From: Fusibacter_A sp965140735
GTDB taxonomy: Bacteria; Bacillota; Clostridia; Peptostreptococcales; Acidaminobacteraceae
Length of the DNA: 64,000 nt
Reading direction: 5' to 3'
Assembly: GCA_965140735.1 (NCBI GenBank)
Contig: OZ223306.1
Coordinates: 4,774,001 to 4,838,000, forward strand
Positions 8,263 to 16,930 of this stretch are shown piece after piece. How positions within the stretch are numbered: the first letter of the stretch is position 1; each line of letters opens with the position of its first letter. A program made the translations under genes and the position numbers. The notes beneath the pieces were generated by a model, which had not been told where the DNA came from, did no database searches, and saw nothing but the letters and a program-made list of their open reading frames with translations.

Positions 8263-9066
8263 TTGATACCCAAGTTACACAAGAAATTTATAGATCGCGC
8301 TATAAAAATATTGGAAGCAGATTTTAGACTGGTAGGTCTTGCAATTGGATGGACATACACAACTAAAGAGATAAAGGAATATTCAGATTTAGACTTAATA
8401 GTTGCTATTGATAACACGCATTATGATGAAATTATGAGTGAAAGATATGTTATTGCAGATAAATTGGGAAATTTATTATTTGCGTTTACTGGGGAGCATA
8501 TGGAAGAACCAAGATTATTAATTTGCCTTTATGGACCAGAATGTTTACACGTAAATTTAAAGTTTGTCGCATTAAAAGACATGGATGAGAGAGTTGCAGA
8601 CCCACATGTTTTATGGGAAAGAAATGCGTGTATATCGGAGATGTTAAAAAGAAATGTGGGAAAGTTTCCAATTTCAAACTTACAGTGGATTGAAGATCGG
8701 TTTTGGGTTTGGGTACGTTATGGTGCTCTTAAGATCAACCGTGGCGAAATAACTGAAACGATTGAATTTATGGCGTTTTTAAGGCAAACAGTCATGGAAC
8801 CACTTATTTTGATGAAACATGAGAAATTGCCAAAAAGCTTAAGAAAAATTGAATTACATTTGCCATATTATGCAAAAAAACTTAAAGCGACAGTGCCACA
8901 ATATAATGAAGAAAGTTGTATTGAATCTTTAAATTTGGCTATTAGACTATATTTAGAACTAAGAGAATTCTTTTTATCGTCTGACTTTGTGAAACGTGAA
9001 GAAGCAGAAGTTCATTCGATGGCCTATCTAAATAAAGTAATAAAAAAAATTAAAGATGCCGATTAA
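8263..9066 (+). CDS. Nucleotidyltransferase-fold domain protein
   Basis: A 267-residue protein. The segment LAIGWTYTTKEIKEYSDLDLIVAID carries the D-x-D pair of the polymerase-beta-like nucleotidyltransferase fold, though the usual Gly-Ser before it is Gly-Trp. The rest is helical (for example EFMAFLRQTVMEPLI), like the C-terminal helical domain of aminoglycoside adenylyltransferase-like proteins. The start is TTG 8263 after GGGAGG. Activity is uncertain because the glycine-serine motif is changed. It may be an antibiotic- or metabolite-modifying enzyme or a degenerate relative. Confidence 0.6.
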   Translation: MIPKLHKKFIDRAIKILEADFRLVGLAIGWTYTTKEIKEYSDLDLIVAIDNTHYDEIMSERYVIADKLGNLLFAFTGEHMEEPRLLICLYGPECLHVNLKFVALKDMDERVADPHVLWERNACISEMLKRNVGKFPISNLQWIEDRFWVWVRYGALKINRGEITETIEFMAFLRQTVMEPLILMKHEKLPKSLRKIELHLPYYAKKLKATVPQYNEESCIESLNLAIRLYLELREFFLSSDFVKREEAEVHSMAYLNKVIKKIKDAD

Positions 9067-9077
9067 TTTTAAAATAA

Positions 9078-9115
9078 AGAGCTGATGAAAAGCTTTTGAA
9101 AGCGATTCATCAACT
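9078..9115 (-). terminator. Weak hairpin between convergent genes
   Basis: TGATGAA and TTCATCA arms enclose about 16 bases. Read on the minus strand, it is followed by CTCTTTATTTT. It is a possible but weak terminator for the 9110-9622 gene, overlapping its end. Confidence 0.35.
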
Positions 9116-9622
9116 ATTCATTGCACTGACTGTTGCAAAAACTATAATGGCGATACCAATGATGGCAAAGATAAGTGTCGTGAGAATTGTCCCTGTTGTC
9201 AGTTGTTTCTTAGAGTTTGAGAAAGAAGTTTCGTCAGCTTCATCCCGAACAGCCAAATATGAAAAAAACATTAAAGGTATTGCAACAATAGCACCGATTG
9301 TTTCTAAAATAAAGAGTGATGTAGGCATAGCCACTGGAGAGGTTGGGAAGATTTTAAAAAGGTCAAGTAAGTAGACCGCTTCATATCCAATCCCACAATA
9401 AAAACTCAACCAAAGAGCCCATTTCTTGTTTTTTAAGATAAAATAAATCCCTATGATACTTCCTAAACCAAGAAGTGTCAAAAAGGTATTGAATCCTCCT
9501 AGAACAAATGCAGGGTATTGGGAAAATTGTCTCGTTTCGATGGGGCCACCAGGAATCATTATTGATAAATTTACTAGAGAGATCAGCAACATAAAGGCAG
9601 CCATTTTTTTATTAATTTTCAT
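9110..9622 (-). CDS. Small integral membrane protein of unknown function
   Basis: A 170-residue protein with four predicted membrane helices: near residues 7-24, 40-62, 66-84 with an aromatic-rich link (FYCGIGYEAVYLLDLF), and 100-122, then a final one at 143-166. A polar loop, VRDEADETSFSNSKKQ, lies before the last helix. An AAGGAGGT site precedes the ATG. No motif links it to a known transporter or enzyme. It is convergent with the nucleotidyltransferase-like gene and appears monocistronic. Confidence 0.6.
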   Translation of the reverse strand: MKINKKMAAFMLLISLVNLSIMIPGGPIETRQFSQYPAFVLGGFNTFLTLLGLGSIIGIYFILKNKKWALWLSFYCGIGYEAVYLLDLFKIFPTSPVAMPTSLFILETIGAIVAIPLMFFSYLAVRDEADETSFSNSKKQLTTGTILTTLIFAIIGIAIIVFATVSAMNS

Positions 9623-9729
9623 AGTAAGTACCTCCTTTTTTTATGATTACACTATTATTATATATTTTTTTTGGAGAATTGATTGTAAAAAATCTGCATA
9701 TATCAGCCAATTTAAGAAGAGATAATACA

Positions 9730-9758
9730 TTGACATAAGAGCGGTTTTCATCTATACT
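9730..9758 (+). promoter_or_regulatory. Sigma-A promoter of the licT-like operon
   Basis: TTGACA (9730-9735), a 17-bp spacer and TATACT (9753-9758), with the RAT element starting 13 bases further on. Confidence 0.75.
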
Positions 9759-9771
9759 AATCGCATAGTAT

Positions 9772-9823
9772 GGATTGTTACTCTTTGAGGCATTACCTGT
9801 TTTTTTGTGGTATGTTTCAAAGT
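9772..9823 (+). promoter_or_regulatory. RAT antiterminator / terminator switch 1 (leader of licT-like gene)
   Basis: GGATTGTTACTCTTTGAGG with the following CATTACC (9772-9797) matches the ribonucleic antiterminator bound by BglG/LicT proteins. Its 3' half also pairs downstream (GAGGCATTACC against GGTATGTTTC, one bulged T) to form a terminator with an eight-T run. Binding of the active antiterminator should block the terminator, giving autoregulation. Confidence 0.85.
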
Positions 9824-9860
9824 TTTTTTTATTTCTAATAATCAATCATGGGGGGAAGTC

Positions 9861-10694
9861 ATGAAGGCTATTAAGAAAATCAATAACAATGTAGTCATAT
9901 GTGAGGATGATAATAAAAAGGAGTTGGTTGCTTTTGGCAAAGGCTTGGGATTTCATAAGATACCCTATGAAATAACAGATTTGAGCTTGATCTCAATGAC
10001 TTTTTATAAGATGGATCGAAGCTACTATAAGTTGTTAGAAGAAATTCCATCAGAAATCTTTGAGGTATCTGCGTTAATTGTAAAAAAAGCGCAAAGAACG
10101 CTAAATTGTAAATTGAACCCTAATTTATTGCCAGGACTTGCAGACCATATTAATTTTGCGTTAACTCGAATGAAGAAGTATAAAAAGATGAAAATGTTGT
10201 TTTCTTACGATATAGAGCAGTTGTATCCAAAAGAAACAGAGCTTGCAAGATATGCGGTGATGATGATTCTAAAAAAGCTATCTGTCCAGTTACCTGATAG
10301 CGAAATTACCAACATTGCAATGCACTTTGTCAATGCTGAAGAAGAAAATGTTACTGATTATTCGAATATGAATACAGATGAGATGATACAATATATTACC
10401 AATGAGATCGAAAATGTTTTTCAAGTTAAAATTGATCGAATGGGATTTAACTATAATAGATTTGTGATGCATTTAAGATATTATATGAAGCGACTTGAAG
10501 AAAAAAAGCAATTTGTGGATGATAATAAAGTACTGTTTAAAGCTGTGAAAGATGAAAGTCCAAAGATATATGAATGTGCAATGCATATAGCAGAGATTAT
10601 TGATGAAAAGTTAGAAGCAACAATCACTGAGGATGAGATTTTATATTTGATGATACACATTAAACGCATTTTAAAAAATAATACATCGCTCTAG
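9861..10694 (+). CDS. licT: BglG/LicT family transcription antiterminator
   Basis: A 277-residue protein. The N-terminal CAT RNA-binding domain (MKAIKKINNNVVICEDDNKKELVAFGKGLGF, split here by family-typical turns) is followed by two PTS regulation domains with conserved His residues (for example ADHINFAL and IAMHFVNAEE in PRD1, MHLRYYMKRL and MHIAEII in PRD2). In this family, phosphorylation by HPr and the cognate PTS component sets the activity. I chose ATG 9861 after GGGGGGAAG. It is preceded and followed by RAT switches and sits upstream of a PTS IIBC and a GH1 gene. Confidence 0.92.
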   Translation: MKAIKKINNNVVICEDDNKKELVAFGKGLGFHKIPYEITDLSLISMTFYKMDRSYYKLLEEIPSEIFEVSALIVKKAQRTLNCKLNPNLLPGLADHINFALTRMKKYKKMKMLFSYDIEQLYPKETELARYAVMMILKKLSVQLPDSEITNIAMHFVNAEEENVTDYSNMNTDEMIQYITNEIENVFQVKIDRMGFNYNRFVMHLRYYMKRLEEKKQFVDDNKVLFKAVKDESPKIYECAMHIAEIIDEKLEATITEDEILYLMIHIKRILKNNTSL

Positions 10695-10766
10695 GATTGT
10701 TACTCATAATGGAGGCATAACCGAGGATAAACGTATCAAGATTTTACGTTTTTCTCGGTTTTTTTA
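10694..10766 (+). promoter_or_regulatory. RAT antiterminator / terminator switch 2 (between licT and the PTS gene)
   Basis: The RAT sequence at 10694-10722 begins GGATTGTTACTCATAATGG and overlaps the last base of the licT stop. It overlaps a terminator whose stem is AACCGAG / CTCGGTT (10719-10725 / 10754-10760) with an inner AAACGTA / TACGTTT extension and a T-run. It gives substrate-dependent read-through into the PTS and glucosidase genes. Confidence 0.88.
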
Positions 10767-10797
10767 TTAAAACAACAAGATTTGAGCTGAAAGCAAG
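10766..10797 (+). repeat. Dispersed palindromic repeat, copy 1 (left arm only)
   Basis: ATTAAAACAACAAGATTTGAG followed by CTGAAAGC. It matches copy 2 at 13780-13824 and copy 3 at 62685-62732 but lacks the right arm. It begins in the T-run of the RAT-2 terminator. Confidence 0.65.
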
Positions 10798-10858
10798 GCA
10801 TAATCTAATGATTTGCTTGAAATATAAATATTGCTTAAAAAAAGTAGGGAGGAAGAAA

Positions 10859-12244
10859 ATGACGAAGAGAGAGAAATACGAAGAACTCGCTGTAAAAGTA
10901 TTAGAGTTAGTTGGCGGAAAGGATAATATCAGTTATTTTGGTCATTGCATGACGCGCCTTAGACTTGAGTTAAAGGATAGTAGCGTTGTTCAATTATCAG
11001 AAATACAAAAATTGCCAGGCGTTGTCGGGGCGCAGTGGTCAAATGAGCAATTACAAATTATTATCGGACAATCCGTTGGTGAAGTATACAGTGTTTTTGT
11101 TGAAAAGACTGGCCTTCAGGTTGAGAAAGCTGTTGATGAAAATCTAGATAAGAAAAAACGGAAATTTGGATTTGCAGCCATTATTGATGGCATTACGGGT
11201 AGTTTAATGCCTTTATTGCCAGCGATTATTGGTGCAGGTATGTTGAAAGTTGTCATTATTCTATGTGAATTGACTGGACTGCTAACACCTGATATGCCTA
11301 CTCATGCGGTGCTCACTTTTGCATCAGATGCAGGGTTTTATTTTCTCCCTATATTTTTAGGTGCAACAGCTGCAAACAAGTTTAAAGCCAATATGGGGCT
11401 TGGAATGCTTATTGGCGCAATTATGATACATCCAACTATGGTAGCCAATGTAGCAGGCGGTATACCTATGAGCATCTTTGGTATTCCAGTATACGCTGCT
11501 AGCTATACAAGTACTATTTTCCCAACGATCATGGCGGTCTATGTCATGTCATATGTGGAAAAATTCTTTAGGAAAATAGCATTTGAGTCTATAAAGGCAA
11601 TTGTAGTTCCGCTTGGAACCATATTGGTTATGTTACCATTAACTTTATGTCTGATAGGGCCTGCAGGTGCTTTCTTTGGAAATTATTTAGCGGCAGCAGT
11701 CATGTGGTTATACAATACAACTGGATTTTTTGGAGTAGCAGTATTATCGGCAATTTATCCACTTCTAGTACTTACAGGTATGCATGGTGCGTTGTTCCCA
11801 TACATGTTCCAGTCATTAGTTACAATTGGTTATGAACCAATCGTTGCGACTGCAAATGTCTTATCCAATATTAATCAAGGTGCTGCATCAGCTGCTGTGG
11901 CAATAAAATGTAAGGATAAAGCGACAAAATCAACGGCGGCTTCCAGTGCGATAACAGCAGTTTTTGGCGGTGTGACGGAACCCGCTATGTTCGGTGTTAA
12001 TATGAAATTAAAGAAACCTTTGTATGCGTCAATGTTTGGCAATTTCTGCTCAGCCGCTTTTGCAGGTTTAACGAAAGTATATATGTACACTTTAGGTGGC
12101 AGTGCAGGCCTTTTAGGTATTACAGGTTTTATAGGGCCAGAGAGTTCTAATTTTATATTTATGATAATCAGTATTATTTTAGGCATAATAATAACTTTTA
12201 TAACGACGTTGATTCTTTATAAAGGTGAGAGTATATATCAATAA
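10859..12244 (+). CDS. Beta-glucoside-type PTS transporter subunit IIBC
   Basis: A 461-residue protein. The IIB domain comes first, with the phosphorylated Cys30 in GHCMTRLRL. The IIC membrane domain follows from about residue 105 (the GSLMPLLPAIIGAGM segment through several helices, including the GMHGALFPYMFQ signature). It imports and phosphorylates a beta-glucoside using phosphate from a IIA protein. No IIA domain is fused: BglP-type proteins that have one are over 600 residues. IIA must come from another gene. I chose ATG 10859 after GGGAGGAAG. It is co-transcribed with the GH1 gene, 9 bp or so downstream. Confidence 0.92.
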   Translation: MTKREKYEELAVKVLELVGGKDNISYFGHCMTRLRLELKDSSVVQLSEIQKLPGVVGAQWSNEQLQIIIGQSVGEVYSVFVEKTGLQVEKAVDENLDKKKRKFGFAAIIDGITGSLMPLLPAIIGAGMLKVVIILCELTGLLTPDMPTHAVLTFASDAGFYFLPIFLGATAANKFKANMGLGMLIGAIMIHPTMVANVAGGIPMSIFGIPVYAASYTSTIFPTIMAVYVMSYVEKFFRKIAFESIKAIVVPLGTILVMLPLTLCLIGPAGAFFGNYLAAAVMWLYNTTGFFGVAVLSAIYPLLVLTGMHGALFPYMFQSLVTIGYEPIVATANVLSNINQGAASAAVAIKCKDKATKSTAASSAITAVFGGVTEPAMFGVNMKLKKPLYASMFGNFCSAAFAGLTKVYMYTLGGSAGLLGITGFIGPESSNFIFMIISIILGIIITFITTLILYKGESIYQ

Positions 12245-12259
12245 TTAGGAGGAATGAAA

Positions 12260-13705
12260 ATGAGTTTTCCAAAGGATTTTTTGTGGGGTGGAGCCACAGC
12301 AGCTAACCAGTTTGAAGGTGGCTGGAACGAAGATGGAAAAGGGGATAGTGTTTGTGATCATATAACGGCTGGGACTGTAAGTACACCGCGTCAATTTACA
12401 AAGGTGATTCAGAAGGATAACAATTATCCATCTCATGAAGCAATTGATTTCTATCACAGATATAAAGAAGACATTGCATTATTTGCCGAAATGGGCTTTA
12501 AAGTGTTTAGATTATCACTTAATTGGACGAGAATTTTTCCAAAAGGTGATGAGTTAGAACCTAGTCAAAAAGGATTAGATTTTTATAGATCTGTGTTTGA
12601 AGAATGTAAAAAATATGGTATTGAGCCGTTGGTGACAATTTCACATTATGAAATTCCATATGGGTTAATGAATCGATATGGGGGCTGGTTAAGTCGCGAA
12701 TGTATTGACTTTTTCTTGCACTTTTGTGAGACAGTTTTCAAAGAATATAAAGATCTGGTAAAATACTGGCTGACTTTTAATGAAATAAACTGCATGATCA
12801 TGGGGGTTGGCGATATCTTATCGGGAGGCATTCCAAGTGAAGATGGGCCTTTGATGGACTTTAATGCCATTGCGACAAAAGATCAGAATCAGAAAAGATT
12901 TCAAGCAACTCATCATCAGTTTGTTGCCAGTGCAAAAGCAGTTATTCTAGGCCATGAAATTAATCCAGCATTTAAAATTGGTTGTATGGTTGCTGGAGGT
13001 GCAGTTTATCCTTATACTTGTAATCCTGACGATGTTGTGTTGGCACAAAAGGAAATGAGAATGAATTACTTCTGTGGAGATGTTCAGGTAAGGGGCAGTT
13101 ATCCTTATTATGCAAAGCGTATGTTTGAAGAAATGGGAATTTCAATTGAGATAAAAGAAGATGATTTAGAAATTCTTAAGCAGGGTACTGTTGATTTCTA
13201 CAGTCTTAGTTACTATATGAGTACTTGTACCACTGTGGATGAAGAGGCCAAAAAAGCTTCCGGTAATGTCGTTATGGGTGTAAAAAATCCATATCTAAAA
13301 GCAAGTGATTGGGGATGGCAAATTGACCCGAAAGGTCTTCGTTACCTACTCAATGAACTGTATGGTCGATATCAGATTCCAATGATGGTCGTTGAAAATG
13401 GCCTAGGGGCTATTGATGTGGTGGAAGAGGGCAACAAAATTCATGACTTTTATCGAATAGATTACCTCAGAGAACACATCAAACAGATGGAAGAAGCGAT
13501 TAAAGATGGTGTGGATTTAATGGGTTTTACACCATGGGGATGTATTGATTTAGTTAGTATTTCAACTGGAGAAATGAAGAAAAGATATGGCTTTATCTAT
13601 GTTGACAAGGACAATGAAGGCAAAGGAAGCCTTGACAGATGGCGTAAAGATTCTTTTTACTGGTACAAAAAGGTAATAGCATCTAATGGGGAAGATCTTG
13701 AATAG
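12260..13705 (+). CDS. GH1 6-phospho-beta-glucosidase
   Basis: A 481-residue glycoside hydrolase family 1 enzyme. It begins MSFPKDFLWGGATAANQFEGG. The acid/base Glu175 lies in TFNEIN, the variant common in phospho-glucosidases, and the nucleophile lies in VVENGLG (near residue 375). It hydrolyses the phosphorylated beta-glucoside delivered by the upstream PTS to glucose-6-phosphate and an aglycone or glucose. I chose ATG 12260, six bases from AGGAGGA; the in-frame ATG at 12254 touches that site. The order licT-IIBC-GH1 is the classical bgl arrangement. Confidence 0.93.
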   Translation: MSFPKDFLWGGATAANQFEGGWNEDGKGDSVCDHITAGTVSTPRQFTKVIQKDNNYPSHEAIDFYHRYKEDIALFAEMGFKVFRLSLNWTRIFPKGDELEPSQKGLDFYRSVFEECKKYGIEPLVTISHYEIPYGLMNRYGGWLSRECIDFFLHFCETVFKEYKDLVKYWLTFNEINCMIMGVGDILSGGIPSEDGPLMDFNAIATKDQNQKRFQATHHQFVASAKAVILGHEINPAFKIGCMVAGGAVYPYTCNPDDVVLAQKEMRMNYFCGDVQVRGSYPYYAKRMFEEMGISIEIKEDDLEILKQGTVDFYSLSYYMSTCTTVDEEAKKASGNVVMGVKNPYLKASDWGWQIDPKGLRYLLNELYGRYQIPMMVVENGLGAIDVVEEGNKIHDFYRIDYLREHIKQMEEAIKDGVDLMGFTPWGCIDLVSISTGEMKKRYGFIYVDKDNEGKGSLDRWRKDSFYWYKKVIASNGEDLE

Positions 13706-13739
13706 ACTAAAGTGATTTTCTCATTGGCTATGGCAATAT

Positions 13740-13780
13740 TAAAATGCAGCTAAGTTCTGAAAAGAATGGCTGCATTTTTA
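13740..13780 (+). terminator. Terminator of the bgl operon
   Basis: A perfect 10-bp stem, AAAATGCAGC / GCTGCATTTT, with an 18-base loop and trailing T residues. Confidence 0.8.
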
Positions 13781-13824
13781 TTAAGACAACAAGATTTGAG
13801 CTGAAAGCTGGCTCAAATGTTGTT
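13780..13824 (+). repeat. Dispersed palindromic repeat, copy 2
   Basis: The left arm AACAAGATTTGAG (13788-13800) and right arm CTCAAATGTTGTT (13812-13824) are inverted with a single mismatch and an 11-base loop. It starts directly after the T-run of the bgl terminator with ATTAAGAC, as in copy 3. Confidence 0.75.
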
Positions 13825-13918
13825 TTGAATTTTAGTCAGGGGTTTGAGTTGCTATAGAAATATAGGATAATAAATGCTACTATGAGTATGATAAATAAAA
13901 TTTAAGGAGCAGTAGCGT

Positions 13919-14644
13919 ATGAATATGGATAAGGAAATCAGGAGCAAGAAAAAACTTGTATGCCTTCATTTATTTCCCGGAATTGTGTTAAGTATAATGT
14001 ACATATTTTTTTCGAAGGTGGGTATTTTAGCAGGATACCCTAAGGTGGTTGTACTCGGATTTTCTGTGATTTTCTCAACAATTCCTCTAGAACTTGGGTA
14101 TTTATTTTATGTTGCAAAGAAGGAAGAAGGCACTTTAAATATATTTCAAATACTTGGTTTAAAAGGTAAGTTGAAAATCAAAGCATTGATACTCTACGTT
14201 CTTTTGTTGATTATAGTTGGCATGATATTTTTAATGGCTTTAAAGCCACTTTCAAATTATATCTTAGAAACTGTATTTTATTGGATTCCAGATTGGTATA
14301 ATTTTGTTCAAGATTTGAGTCTATTTAATAAATATTATATCATCATAGCCGTTTTAGTAAGTTTCTTCATCTTTACGCTTATAGGACCAATTGTTGAGGA
14401 ACTTTACTTTAGAGGATTTTTACTAGCTCGAATGAAGTGGATGGGAAAATATAGCGTTCTTGTTAATGTAATATTATTTTCAATTTATCATTTTTATCAA
14501 CCTTGGTTTGTTATTACAAGGATTGCTATGATGTTACCCTTATACTATTTTGTGTATAAAAAAGATTCGCTGAGATTAGGCATAATAGTACATTGCTTAG
14601 CTAACTTTGCAGATGTGGTATCATATATGGTACTATTGATATAA
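13919..14644 (+). CDS. CPBP family intramembrane metalloprotease
   Basis: A 241-residue integral membrane protein with about seven hydrophobic segments. The CAAX-protease/bacteriocin-processing motif appears as GPIVEELYFRGFLLARM (Glu-Glu-x-x-x-Arg), and the later FSIYHFYQP and IVHCLANFADV segments carry the conserved His and Asn. Bacterial members act in bacteriocin immunity, peptide maturation or stress signalling. Which applies here is unknown; no bacteriocin-like gene was seen nearby. AAGGAG precedes the ATG. Confidence 0.85.
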   Translation: MNMDKEIRSKKKLVCLHLFPGIVLSIMYIFFSKVGILAGYPKVVVLGFSVIFSTIPLELGYLFYVAKKEEGTLNIFQILGLKGKLKIKALILYVLLLIIVGMIFLMALKPLSNYILETVFYWIPDWYNFVQDLSLFNKYYIIIAVLVSFFIFTLIGPIVEELYFRGFLLARMKWMGKYSVLVNVILFSIYHFYQPWFVITRIAMMLPLYYFVYKKDSLRLGIIVHCLANFADVVSYMVLLI

Positions 14645-14764
14645 TAGAAAATATATGGCTGACTAATGTGCCACCAATACATATTGGCATATCAGAATAA
14701 TGTCACGGATGGCGTATAAATTGAGTTGTTAAAATTTAATATAGAACAGAAGGAGAGGATTATT

Positions 14765-16762
14765 ATGGAAAGAATAGAATTACAGGACATGACAAAGTAC
14801 AAATCACTATCGAGCATAAAATACGCCCCAGATGGCAAGAACATCGGCTTTATTCTTCATGAAATGGATGAAAAAAATAACAGATATCTTTCTAACATTC
14901 ATATTTATAATTTAGAAAAAGACCAATCCTTTAAACTCACTTCAGGCAACAAAGCAAGCCATTTTATATTTAAAGATGAAAAAACGTTGCTTTTTTCAGC
15001 CATAAGAGATCAAGAAGATCAAGCAAGAAAAGAAAGTGGTGAAAAATTAACTTGTTACTATGAGATATCGCTAGAAGGTGGTGAAGCTCATAAAGTGTTT
15101 GAGATGAGTTTAGAAGTTTCGGAGATAGCGTTGATAGATGAAGAGTGCTATGTCGTGAAAGCATTGTATGATGATTATGCTCCTATTTTAGAAGGGCTTT
15201 CAGAGCATGAAAAAGAAAAAACATTAGAAAAAATAAAAGAAGATAAGGATTATGAAGTTCTAGATGAAATTCCTTTTTGGCAAAATGGAAAGGGTTACTC
15301 TAATAAAAAAAGAAATCGATTGTATGTTTTTAATAAAAAAACAAATACAGTAAAACCGATTACAGATGCCTATACAAATGTTGAAAACTTCAAATTAAAA
15401 GGAGATAAATCAAAAATCGTATTAATTGGAAATACCTTTAAAGATAAGATGGACCTTAGCTCAAAATTATGCGTATACAACGTAAAAGAAGATAGTCTTA
15501 AAGACTTGTCTACGAAAGAAATCTTCAGTTATACTTTTGCTGATTTTTTACAAGAGGATATTATCTTTGCAGGTTCTGAGATGAAAAAGTTTGGGATCAA
15601 TGAAAATGATCTTATCTATATAATGGATGAAGAAGGTGCAGTTAAGGCATTGACAGATGACTCTTTAGATTATAGTCTTAGAAACTCTGTAGGGTCTGAT
15701 ACGAGATATGGAAGCTATAATAATACTAAAGTAGAAGGGGAATATCTTTACTTTATCACGACAGAATATGATAGTTCCTATGTAAACAGAATAGATCGTG
15801 CCGGAAATCGTGAAAGTGTTATTGTAGAAAAAGGTGCCGTAGATGGCTTTGATGTTTTTAAAGAGCAGATCGCCTTTATAGGGTTAAGAGGTAATAAGCT
15901 ACAGGAACTTTATAAATTTGAGAAAAATAAAGCGTCTCAGTTGACTAAATTTAATCAATGGGTAGTGGAAACTAAAAAAATATCGACGCCTGAGAAATTA
16001 ACTTTTGAAAGCGATAAGGGTATCATGATAGAAGGTTGGTTGATGAAACCAGTTGATTTTGATGAAAATAAGAAGTATCCAGGGATACTAAACATACATG
16101 GCGGCCCTAAAGCTGCATATGGATCTGTTTTCTTTCATGAGATGCAATATTGGGCAAATGAAGGTTACACAGTGTTTTTCTGTAATCCAAGAGGCAGTGA
16201 TGGAAGAGGGAATGAATTTTCAGATATAAGAGGTAAATTTGGAGATATAGACTATAAGGACATAATGAAGTTCACAGATGTCATATTAGATCAATATGCT
16301 TTTATTGATAAAACTAGATTAGGTGTAACCGGGGGTTCTTACGGTGGCTATATGACCAATTGGATCATTGGACAAACGGATCGATTTAAAGCGGCGGCAT
16401 CACAAAGAAGCATCTCTAACTGGATCTCGAAATTTAATACAACTGATATTGGGTATTATTTTGTTGCGGATCAACAAGCGGCAACACCTTGGACGGACAT
16501 GCAAAAATTGTGGGATCAATCACCACTTAAATTTGCTGATAAAGTGAAAACGCCTACTTTATTTATACACTCGGAAGAAGATTATAGATGCTGGATGGCA
16601 GAAGGTTTACAGATGTTTACGGCACTAAAATACCATGGTGTAGAGTCCAGATTCTGCTTGTTTAGAGAAGAAAATCATGAACTCAGTAGGTCCGGCAAAC
16701 CAAAGCATCGAATCAGAAGAATTAAAGAAATAACAGAGTGGTTTGACCACTATTTAAAATAG
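14765..16762 (+). CDS. S9 family peptidase (acylaminoacyl-peptidase/prolyl oligopeptidase-like)
   Basis: A 665-residue serine peptidase. An N-terminal beta-propeller region (about 1-400; for example KYAPDGKNIGFILHEMD) gates a C-terminal alpha/beta hydrolase. The catalytic triad is visible: Ser525 in GGSYGGYMTN, Asp606 in SEEDYRCWMAEG and His638 in EENHELSRSG. It should release residues or short peptides from oligopeptides in the cytoplasm. I chose ATG 14765 after AAGGAGAGG. It is monocistronic, but just upstream of the M20/oligopeptide-transport locus, which fits a peptide-using lifestyle. Confidence 0.92.
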   Translation: MERIELQDMTKYKSLSSIKYAPDGKNIGFILHEMDEKNNRYLSNIHIYNLEKDQSFKLTSGNKASHFIFKDEKTLLFSAIRDQEDQARKESGEKLTCYYEISLEGGEAHKVFEMSLEVSEIALIDEECYVVKALYDDYAPILEGLSEHEKEKTLEKIKEDKDYEVLDEIPFWQNGKGYSNKKRNRLYVFNKKTNTVKPITDAYTNVENFKLKGDKSKIVLIGNTFKDKMDLSSKLCVYNVKEDSLKDLSTKEIFSYTFADFLQEDIIFAGSEMKKFGINENDLIYIMDEEGAVKALTDDSLDYSLRNSVGSDTRYGSYNNTKVEGEYLYFITTEYDSSYVNRIDRAGNRESVIVEKGAVDGFDVFKEQIAFIGLRGNKLQELYKFEKNKASQLTKFNQWVVETKKISTPEKLTFESDKGIMIEGWLMKPVDFDENKKYPGILNIHGGPKAAYGSVFFHEMQYWANEGYTVFFCNPRGSDGRGNEFSDIRGKFGDIDYKDIMKFTDVILDQYAFIDKTRLGVTGGSYGGYMTNWIIGQTDRFKAAASQRSISNWISKFNTTDIGYYFVADQQAATPWTDMQKLWDQSPLKFADKVKTPTLFIHSEEDYRCWMAEGLQMFTALKYHGVESRFCLFREENHELSRSGKPKHRIRRIKEITEWFDHYLK

Positions 16763-16852
16763 CAAGTGACCTAATATAGAGCTTGTAATTTAATACAGCG
16801 TGGAAAGGTCTGAAATTTAAACCTTTAGGGTTTAACCATACAAGTAACTAGA

Positions 16853-16896
16853 AACAATCCTGTCTATAATGTGTTTATAGATAGGGTTGTTTTTTA
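16853..16896 (+). terminator. Terminator after the S9 peptidase gene
   Basis: The stem AACAATCCTGTCTATA against TATAGATAGGGTTGTT (with a G-T wobble) is followed by TTTTTT. Confidence 0.8.
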
Positions 16897-16930
16897 AAAA
16901 AATAATAATGATGAACAGGGAGGTATTAAA

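Noticed and set aside
11875..12186. Long open frame on the minus strand
   Set aside because: It lies entirely inside the PTS gene and mirrors its codon pattern; no ribosome binding site.
16801..16850. Possible riboswitch before the M20 genes
   Set aside because: Only a short AAAGGT / AACCTTT hairpin is visible; it does not match a known riboswitch and lies before a terminator of the upstream gene.
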